A stretch of 13,553 nucleotides of DNA from positions 1-13,553 of the forward strand of contig JACCZV010000289.1 in NCBI GenBank assembly GCA_013695775.1. The letters run 5' to 3'. The position numbers were made by a program, and so were the translations under genes. The notes below the pieces were generated by a model. It had not been told where the DNA came from, did not search any database, and saw nothing but the letters and a program-made list of their open reading frames with translations. The DNA comes from Chitinophagales bacterium (lineage in GTDB: Bacteria; Bacteroidota; Bacteroidia; Chitinophagales; UBA10324). This document shows, one piece after another, positions 8,085 to 13,553 of the stretch. How positions within the stretch are numbered: position 1 is the first letter of the stretch; the number at the start of each line of letters is the position of its first letter.

Positions 8085-8888
8085 GTGCATAAAATAAAAA
8101 TTTCTGCTGTTTCATATCTGAACACAAAGCCATTCATCTATGGCCTAGAACAAAATGAAATTATCAATCATATTGAGCTATTTCAGGATATTCCCTCAGT
8201 AGTAGCAAGCAAGCTGAAAAGTGGGAAAGCTACCATTGGTTTAGTTCCTACTGCGGTGATCCCTCAGATTCCTTCCGCAAAAATAATAACGGATTATTGT
8301 ATTGGCAGTGATGGGCCTGTAACTTCTGTATGTATTTATTCTCAGGTTAAGATGGAAGAGGTAGAGGCAATTTACTTAGATTATCAGTCCCGCACATCTG
8401 TAGAACTTACCCGAATATTATTAAAAGATCATTGGAAAACAAATCCACAATTGGTTAATGCGGTTTATGGCTATGAGAATAAAATATCCGATGCAACCGC
8501 AGGGCTGATTATTGGTGACCGGTCATTGCAACTGAAGTCATCATATAAATTTTGTTACGACCTTGGCGAGGCATGGAAGAAGCTTACAGGCCTGCCTTTC
8601 GTCTATGCTTGTTGGGTGGCCAATGAGCCTCTTACCGAAGTCTTTAGCGCATCTTTTAATCAGGCACTAAAAAATGGAATAGACAGAATTCCGGAAGTCG
8701 CTAAGCAAAATGAATTTTTTTATCCCGGGGTGGATACTTTCGATTACCTTATGAATAAGATCAAATATCCGTTCACCGACCTCATGAGGACAGGTGTGGA
8801 TACTTTTCTAGCACAAATGATGACAGAAGAAACTGTGTTCGGAAATGAGCCCTCATTTGACGTCGTCGAATCTTCTTTATACAAGTAG
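8085..8888 (+). CDS. mqnA: Chorismate dehydratase MqnA
   Basis: MqnA dehydrates chorismate to 3-enolpyruvylbenzoate, the entry step of the futalosine pathway. Its product is the substrate of MqnE, encoded two genes upstream. The 267-residue protein has the periplasmic-binding-protein-like fold typical of MqnA/MqnD. Recognisable segments are SYLNTKPF (10-17), GLVPTAVIP (52-60), GSDGPVTSVCIYS (74-86), IIGDRSL (142-148) and DLGEAWKKLTGLPFVYACW (159-177). The start is GTG at 8085. An in-frame stop at 8070 leaves no better upstream choice, and the IKISAVSYLNTKP opening is normal for the family. There are 53 bases between the phosphatase and this gene with no terminator. MqnB, MqnC and MqnD are not encoded here. 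Confidence 0.95.
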   Translation: MHKIKISAVSYLNTKPFIYGLEQNEIINHIELFQDIPSVVASKLKSGKATIGLVPTAVIPQIPSAKIITDYCIGSDGPVTSVCIYSQVKMEEVEAIYLDYQSRTSVELTRILLKDHWKTNPQLVNAVYGYENKISDATAGLIIGDRSLQLKSSYKFCYDLGEAWKKLTGLPFVYACWVANEPLTEVFSASFNQALKNGIDRIPEVAKQNEFFYPGVDTFDYLMNKIKYPFTDLMRTGVDTFLAQMMTEETVFGNEPSFDVVESSLYK

Positions 8889-8899
8889 TTTCGCTGACA

Positions 8900-8907
8900 T
8901 ACCTTTG
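8900..8907 (+). promoter_or_regulatory. Bacteroidota promoter (-7 box TACCTTTG) for the TonB receptor gene
   Basis: TACCTTTG is an exact TAnnTTTG match in the common TACCTTTGC form. A TTTA (8876-8879) stands 20 bases upstream as the -33 element. The ATG of the receptor is only 12 bases past the box start-to-end region (box ends 8907, ATG at 8919), so the expected leader is about 10 nt or less. The promoter lies in the 30-base gap after mqnA and partly within its 3' end, so the receptor pair can be transcribed independently of the mqn genes. Confidence 0.7.
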
Positions 8908-8918
8908 CCCAGTTTTTT

Positions 8919-11288
8919 ATGCGCTCCCTCCCTGTAAAAATTGTTTTCGCACTTGTTATTATCACATTATTTTTCCATGTCAGAGTTTTCTCTCAGCAAA
9001 AGGTAACCGTGAGTGGTTACGTAAAAGAGGCTGCCACGGGTGAAAGCATGATAGGGGCTACGGTTGGTGTTATAGGAACAACTATTGGAACGGCGACGAA
9101 TGATTATGGATTTTATTCAATTTCTTTATCTCCTGGAGCATATTCACTCAACTTTTCATTCTTAGGCTTTGAAACCATTGACACTCTTATTTCAGTCAAT
9201 GAGGATCTAAGATTGAATGTCGGACTTCTTCCTTCCGTAAAAATGATTCAGGAGATCACGGTAGAAGCTTCAGATACAAAAGATCAAAATGTAAGGAGCT
9301 CCCAAATGGGAAAGTTTGACCTGTCGATGGAAAAGATCAAAACTCTGCCTGTTTTATTTGGCGAGCAGGACATCCTGAAAACCATTCAGTTGTTGCCGGG
9401 TGTGCAGGGTGGAAGCGAAGGCACTTCAGGCTTCTATGTTCGCGGTGGTGGACCAGATCAGAATTTAATATTGCTGGATGAGGCTACGGTATATAATGCT
9501 TCTCATTTATTTGGTTTTTTTTCAGTTTTTAATTCAGATGCCATCCTGAATACTACCTTATTTAAAGAGGGAATGCCTGCAGAATATGGTGGTCGTATCT
9601 CGTCTGTTTTAGACATTTCAATGAAAGATGGAAACAATCAGACATTTCATGGTTCAGGAGGAATCGGAGTCATCGCATCGCGTCTTACTCTTGAAGGGCC
9701 ACTGGTAAAGAATAAAAGTTCGTTCATTGTTTCTGGTAGAAGAACATACCTGGATGTGCTTACAAAACCTTTCGTTAAAAATACTGAGTTCGGCGGATCA
9801 GGATATTTCTTTTATGATGTGAATGCGAAAGTGAATTATAGATTCTCAGATAAGAACCGATTGTATCTAAGCGGCTATTTCGGGCGTGATGTTTTTAAAT
9901 TTTCTAATGATTATATCAACCTTGAAATTCCGTGGGGAAATGCCACTGCCACTCTTCGGTGGAATCATTTGTTTAGCAACCGGTTGTTCATGAATGCATC
10001 CGTAATTTACCAGGACTATAAGTTTGAGCTCAATGCAAATCAAAACCTTTTTGAGTTTTCTCTCTTTTCAGGAATACGAGACGTTAATTCAAAGATTGAT
10101 TTCGATTATTTCCTGGGTGCAAGGCACCTGGTGAAGTTTGGTGTTAATTATATTTACCACATTTTTCAGCCAAGCAGCATCTCTGGAAAAAGCGGAGATG
10201 TTGAATTCAATCCGGAAGGCATTCAAAAACTATATGCTCACGAGGGTGCTGTCTACATTCAGGATCAGTTTGATTTTACAGAGAAAATTCAGCTTCACGG
10301 AGGCATTCGTCTTTCCTTATTCAATCAAGTAGGTCCATATAAGAAAATTATATATGATCCTTTTTCGGGTCTGCCTGAAGACAGCATTCTTTATTCAGCA
10401 GGAGAACATATAAAAACATATGGCGGCATAGAACCCCGGCTGATGATGCGTTTTTCCGTTGATCGCAATTCATCGGTTAAAGCGGCTTTCACCATTAACA
10501 ATCAGTATATTCATCTCGTAAGCAACAATGGAACAACGTTGCCAACCGATATTTGGGTGCCAAGCTCTGCGCTCGTGAAGCCGCAACTCGGCTATCAATA
10601 TTCATTGGGTTATTTTAGAAATTTCAAAGACAATACATACGAAACCTCTATCGAGGTTTATTACAAGCAGCTACAAAATCAGATTGAATATAAAGAGGGA
10701 TATACCCCCTCTCCCAATGAGAACCTCGAAGAGAGCTTCGTTTTTGGAAACGGCATCTCGTATGGAATTGAAATGTTTGTGAATAAGAAATATGGGGACT
10801 TCACAGGATGGATTGGGTATACCCTTGCCTTTACGAACCGAACTTTTCCTGATCTCAATAGAGGAGAGGTATTTCCTTACAGGTATGATAGAAGACATAA
10901 CCTCTCTATCGTTGGATCTTATCGCATCAATGATCACTGGACCCTTGGAGCAACCTTCGTTTTCCAGACGGGTATCGCATTCACCCTTCCTGATTCAAAA
11001 TATTTTATTGAAGGCAACATCCTTACACATTATGACGGCATCAACGAAGAACGGCTGCCGGCATATCACCGCCTTGATATTGGGGCGACCTATGAGGGCC
11101 GTAAAGACCGCAGGTTTCAATCTGGATGGAATTTTTCCATTTACAATGTTTACAACAGGATGAATCCCTATTTTATATTTAATAAATACGATGGCGTTTT
11201 TCTTGAAGACCCCGAAATTACTATACAGGCGAAGCAGGTGAGCCTGTTTCCTATTATTCCATCAATTACCTGGAACTTTAAATTTTAG
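8919..11288 (+). CDS. TonB-dependent outer-membrane receptor with CarboxypepD_reg-like N-terminal domain
   Basis: This 789-residue protein is predicted to be a gated outer-membrane beta-barrel driven by TonB-ExbBD. The order of parts is: a signal peptide (about 1-25, hydrophobic core IVFALVIITLFF, probable cut near VFSQ/Q); a CarboxypepD_reg-like domain (about 28-106, VSGYVKEAATGESMIGATV through FSFLGFETIDT); a TonB plug (about 130-238, with LLPGVQGGSEG, FYVRGGGPDQNLILLDEA and AEYGGRISSVLDISMKDG); then a barrel ending in a terminal Phe (ITWNFKF), as outer-membrane proteins usually do. It is shorter than SusC-type receptors and no SusD partner follows. Instead a DUF4249 lipoprotein starts 12 bases downstream, a recurrent Bacteroidota pairing. 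A strong promoter sits directly before the ATG. The transported substrate cannot be inferred from the sequence; siderophore or another small compound are both possible. Confidence 0.93.
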   Translation: MRSLPVKIVFALVIITLFFHVRVFSQQKVTVSGYVKEAATGESMIGATVGVIGTTIGTATNDYGFYSISLSPGAYSLNFSFLGFETIDTLISVNEDLRLNVGLLPSVKMIQEITVEASDTKDQNVRSSQMGKFDLSMEKIKTLPVLFGEQDILKTIQLLPGVQGGSEGTSGFYVRGGGPDQNLILLDEATVYNASHLFGFFSVFNSDAILNTTLFKEGMPAEYGGRISSVLDISMKDGNNQTFHGSGGIGVIASRLTLEGPLVKNKSSFIVSGRRTYLDVLTKPFVKNTEFGGSGYFFYDVNAKVNYRFSDKNRLYLSGYFGRDVFKFSNDYINLEIPWGNATATLRWNHLFSNRLFMNASVIYQDYKFELNANQNLFEFSLFSGIRDVNSKIDFDYFLGARHLVKFGVNYIYHIFQPSSISGKSGDVEFNPEGIQKLYAHEGAVYIQDQFDFTEKIQLHGGIRLSLFNQVGPYKKIIYDPFSGLPEDSILYSAGEHIKTYGGIEPRLMMRFSVDRNSSVKAAFTINNQYIHLVSNNGTTLPTDIWVPSSALVKPQLGYQYSLGYFRNFKDNTYETSIEVYYKQLQNQIEYKEGYTPSPNENLEESFVFGNGISYGIEMFVNKKYGDFTGWIGYTLAFTNRTFPDLNRGEVFPYRYDRRHNLSIVGSYRINDHWTLGATFVFQTGIAFTLPDSKYFIEGNILTHYDGINEERLPAYHRLDIGATYEGRKDRRFQSGWNFSIYNVYNRMNPYFIFNKYDGVFLEDPEITIQAKQVSLFPIIPSITWNFKF

Positions 11289-11300
11289 TCATTAAAAATT

Positions 11301-12278
11301 ATGAACCTAAAATATTATAAGCTCTGTTCAATAACGTATTGGAAGCTTAATATAAGCTTAGTGCTTTTCTGTTGTGTCAAAATACTTGGTTCGTGGCCAG
11401 CGCCCTCTCTGAATCACCCTAATAAAAGGTTCTTTATATTCTGTTTCTCAGTACTCCTGATTTCATCGTGTCAAAAAGATATCACGCTCAATATCCCACC
11501 TTCTGAAGAACAGATTGTTGTTGAGGGTCATATCGAAACAGGACAGCCACCCTATGTTATTCTTACAAGAACATCAGATTATTATTCTACTTTTTATCTC
11601 GACTCTCTTAGTAATTTATTCGTTCACGATGCTGTTGTTCAGGTATCCGACGGCACACAGACAATCACACTTTCTGAATTCTCATTAGATACACTTGGCG
11701 CGGTTGTTTCAGTTTATCTTGGATTAAATATGGTAGGTGAAGTTGGTAAAACCTATACCCTTACAGTTCAGACAGAAGGTAAAACCTTAAATGCCGTAAC
11801 CACCATTCCTAATGTCATTCCATTAGATTCGATCTGGTACGAACAAAATGCTGATCCCGACAACGATACGCTTGTTCGCCTTATTTGCCGGTATAACGAT
11901 CCGCCCCAGCTTGGTCAGTATGTTCGATATTTTACACAGATAAATAATGAAGGATTTTATCCCGGCCTCAATTCCGTTTTCGAAGATGCGGTGATAAATG
12001 GCACCACCTTCGATTTTCCTCTTGACAGAGGGATAAACCGGAACGATTCCACATCATTCGAAAATTATGGACTCTTCAAAAAAGGAGATACCATAACCGT
12101 GAAATGGTCAGGTATTGATAAGCCGCATTTTGATTATTGGCGCACAGAAGAATTCGAGCTCGGCGGGCAGGGGAGTCCTTTTTCTTCACCCGTTATCATT
12201 CAGTCAAATATTAATGGCGGCCTGGGAATCTGGGGCGGTTATTCTTCATCTTTTATTTCTATAGTGGTACCGAAGTAA
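11301..12278 (+). CDS. DUF4249 domain-containing putative lipoprotein
   Basis: From about residue 58 to the end this matches the DUF4249 pattern: DITLNIPPSEEQIVVEGHIE after the cysteine, PPYVILTRTSDYY, DAVVQVSDG, GEVGKTYTLTVQTEGKTLNAVTTIP, then LDSIWYE and a C-terminal GIWGGYSSSFISIVVP. A lipobox-like LISSC ends at Cys57, preceded by NKRFFIFCFSVL, so the mature protein is probably an outer-membrane lipoprotein. The oddity is that this lipobox sits about 40 residues deeper than normal. The only in-frame starts upstream are ATG 11301 and GTG 11361; none stands just before NKRFF. ATG 11301 was kept because it follows the receptor stop by 12 bases and fits translational coupling. DUF4249 proteins regularly accompany TonB receptors and may assist uptake at the cell surface. 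Their biochemical function is unknown. Confidence 0.85.
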   Translation: MNLKYYKLCSITYWKLNISLVLFCCVKILGSWPAPSLNHPNKRFFIFCFSVLLISSCQKDITLNIPPSEEQIVVEGHIETGQPPYVILTRTSDYYSTFYLDSLSNLFVHDAVVQVSDGTQTITLSEFSLDTLGAVVSVYLGLNMVGEVGKTYTLTVQTEGKTLNAVTTIPNVIPLDSIWYEQNADPDNDTLVRLICRYNDPPQLGQYVRYFTQINNEGFYPGLNSVFEDAVINGTTFDFPLDRGINRNDSTSFENYGLFKKGDTITVKWSGIDKPHFDYWRTEEFELGGQGSPFSSPVIIQSNINGGLGIWGGYSSSFISIVVPK

Positions 12279-12334
12279 TATAAGAATCGAGCATGCACTT
12301 CAAAATAAAAGTTATCATCTACTCCTTCCAACCA

Positions 12335-13306
12335 TTATATTTTAGAAGATGTTCTGTTTCTTTTTCGTTGAATCAATAATACGCTAAGTGTAATTCCGAC
12401 TGCAAGACCGATCAACGTTAATGCTGTTCTATCCGGAATCATGAAAGGAGGAACATATTGAACACCGTGTTCATCCATCTCTGCAGCTTCTTCAACATAT
12501 CTTCCGCCACGAGGCACAGCATCCCGTTGGAAATTATTCAACAGATTGAGCATGGATTGACGCAATTGAATTCCCCTCATTGGTTTGCCATGACCTGCTG
12601 CAATGACCTCTGGCTCCAGTGCCACGAGCTTAGAAGCGGAAGAACGTGCAGCAGACCAGTCGGTCGTAAAATATTTTGGTGGTCCGGACAGAATCTTTGT
12701 CTGATTCATGATTGCAAACGCTGACTGTTGATTGGTAGTGATAATTGCATCACCTGAAAGCAACACACCATCACGCTTACGATACAAGCTGATGTGACCG
12801 GGGGCATGTCCAGGTGTATGCAGCCATGACCATTCGGTTAAGCCCGGAACACTTCCATCCCTAGGTATTTCGCGTAGCCACTTACCTGCGTCTACCGGAC
12901 TTCTTGGAAATAAGTACGAAAGCAAGGGCATGATGCCACCCCCTACAAATGGATCAGGTGGTGGATATGCAGACTTTCCTGTTAAATAAGGCGATTCGAG
13001 GGGATGAGCATAAACAGATACCTGCCATTCGTTTACCAGCTCGATCAGTGATCCCACATGATCGAAATGGCCGTGGGTTAGAATTATCGCAGAGGGAATG
13101 ATTTGTGAGGAAAAAATATTTGCAGCCATCTTCCTGATTTTGGGAGCGGAAGTTTTGAGGCCAGCATCTATCAACACCCATTGATTTGTTGATGGGTTAT
13201 GAACCATATATATGTTCACGAAAATGTCCTTCATCCCCCACACTCCAGGGGCAACTGTGAACCAGTTTGGGTCTGCTATATTTTGATTGGAAATTGGTTG
13301 ATTCAT
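12335..13306 (-). CDS. MBL-fold metallo-hydrolase with C-terminal membrane helix
   Basis: This 323-residue protein has the metallo-beta-lactamase fold for a dinuclear metal site. THGHFDH supplies His78, His80, Asp82 and His83. LHTPGHAPGH supplies the third ligand, about His167. LLSGDAI supplies the bridging Asp186, and AAGHGKP supplies His239. The overall style (VAPGVWGMKDIFVNIYMV at the start, a long linker, then the GHGKPMRG close) is that of general hydrolases rather than true beta-lactamases. No N-terminal signal peptide is seen. A hydrophobic segment at about 294-312 (TLIGLAVGITLSVLLI) followed by QRKRNR suggests a C-terminal membrane anchor. The gene converges on the DUF4249 gene with 56 bases between and no clear terminator, and is divergent from the partial gene at 13453. 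The substrate is unknown. Confidence 0.9.
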   Translation of the reverse strand: MNQPISNQNIADPNWFTVAPGVWGMKDIFVNIYMVHNPSTNQWVLIDAGLKTSAPKIRKMAANIFSSQIIPSAIILTHGHFDHVGSLIELVNEWQVSVYAHPLESPYLTGKSAYPPPDPFVGGGIMPLLSYLFPRSPVDAGKWLREIPRDGSVPGLTEWSWLHTPGHAPGHISLYRKRDGVLLSGDAIITTNQQSAFAIMNQTKILSGPPKYFTTDWSAARSSASKLVALEPEVIAAGHGKPMRGIQLRQSMLNLLNNFQRDAVPRGGRYVEEAAEMDEHGVQYVPPFMIPDRTALTLIGLAVGITLSVLLIQRKRNRTSSKI

Positions 13307-13403
13307 AAATGAATTTTAGCTGACAGCGTACAATTGTTATTCCCAAATCGCCGCATTGATGTCGCCGGAATTAGGCGCATTGCAGACTTTTTCCGAGAAG
13401 GTG

Positions 13404-13411
13404 TATTTTTG
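13404..13411 (+). promoter_or_regulatory. Putative Bacteroidota -7 box for the gene at the right edge
   Basis: TATTTTTG matches TAnnTTTG exactly. An ATTG (13379-13382) lies 21 bases upstream as a possible -33 element. The leader to the ATG at 13453 would be about 35 nt. The box sits in the 146-base divergent gap between this gene and the MBL hydrolase gene. Confidence 0.45.
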
Positions 13412-13452
13412 GATTTTGAATACCTGATTTTATCAGCTATTAAAATTCTCTT

Positions 13453-13553
13453 ATGCAGGATAATACAAATGATCAGCCACGTGACAGTGGAGAGAACACA
13501 GAAGAATCGAAACCGACCAATGGATCAAATACTGTAAAGGATCCCGATAACTG
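13453..13553 (+). CDS. N-terminal fragment of an unidentified protein, cut by the window edge
   Basis: An ATG at 13453 opens a frame of 33 codons that runs off the end of the window. The visible peptide starts MQDNTNDQPRDSGENTEE and is strongly hydrophilic, rich in Asp, Glu, Asn, Thr and Ser, with no signal peptide or membrane segment. It looks like a disordered cytosolic N-terminal leader. A good -7 box lies about 40 bases upstream, which supports a real gene start. The family cannot be told from this piece. A different 67-codon frame from a TTG at 13334 overlaps it and spans the promoter; it is less likely. Confidence 0.55.
   Translation, partial: MQDNTNDQPRDSGENTEESKPTNGSNTVKDPDN

Noticed and set aside
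10792..11163. 123-codon plus-strand frame within the TonB receptor gene
   Set aside because: It overlaps conserved barrel-coding sequence in another frame, and no family features are visible.
12458..12724. 88-codon plus-strand frame opposite the MBL hydrolase gene
   Set aside because: It is antisense to a gene with a full set of metal-binding motifs; treated as a shadow.
13334..13537. 67-codon plus-strand frame from a TTG
   Set aside because: It covers the divergent promoter region and overlaps the better-supported start at 13453. Its sequence shows no recognisable domain.
1..13553. Mobile elements, CRISPR arrays, tRNA/rRNA genes, defence or toxin-antitoxin systems
   Set aside because: No transposase, terminal repeats, regularly spaced repeats, cloverleaf-like segments or paired small toxin/antitoxin frames were seen on either strand.

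Overview
The window reads as an ordinary chromosomal stretch of a Bacteroidota genome, probably Chitinophagales or a close relative. The evidence is a TonB-dependent receptor with a CarboxypepD_reg-like domain followed by a DUF4249 lipoprotein, a short-form PurL, a menaquinone (futalosine) gene set, TAnnTTTG-type -7 promoter boxes, no clear Shine-Dalgarno sequences, and moderately AT-rich DNA. The lineage is inferred from gene types and promoter style, not from a marker gene.

Layout. (1) Bases 1-2652 hold the 3' part of a large BNR/sortilin-type beta-propeller protein, cut by the window edge. (2) Bases 2653-3244 are AT-rich and largely gene-free, with one hairpin, doubtful minus-strand reading frames and a promoter-like box. 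(3) Bases 3245-3586 encode a small basic SWIB-domain protein with a histone-H1-like Lys/Ala tail, closed by a strong intrinsic terminator. (4) purL follows (3867-6098). (5) A same-strand run comes next: mqnE (6196-7374), a histidine phosphatase (about 7390-8031) and mqnA (8085-8888). (6) A new promoter with an almost absent leader precedes a TonB-dependent receptor (8919-11288), which is followed 12 bases later by a DUF4249 lipoprotein (11301-12278). (7) A convergent metallo-beta-lactamase-fold hydrolase with a C-terminal membrane helix lies on the minus strand (12335-13306). (8) The first 33 codons of an unidentified gene run off the right edge (13453 onward).

How the genes work together. 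MqnA converts chorismate to 3-enolpyruvylbenzoate. MqnE, a radical SAM enzyme, converts that to aminodeoxyfutalosine. These are the first two steps of the futalosine route to menaquinone. The phosphatase between them has no known step in that pathway. The receptor and the DUF4249 lipoprotein form a typical outer-membrane pair of unknown substrate. PurL acts in de novo purine synthesis and needs PurQ and PurS, which are not in the window.

I found no mobile element, CRISPR array, RNA gene or clear new multigene system. The points most worth a second look are the histidine phosphatase, whose RHG catalytic motif lies upstream of every canonical in-frame start codon, and the N-terminus of the DUF4249 protein, where the lipobox sits unusually deep.
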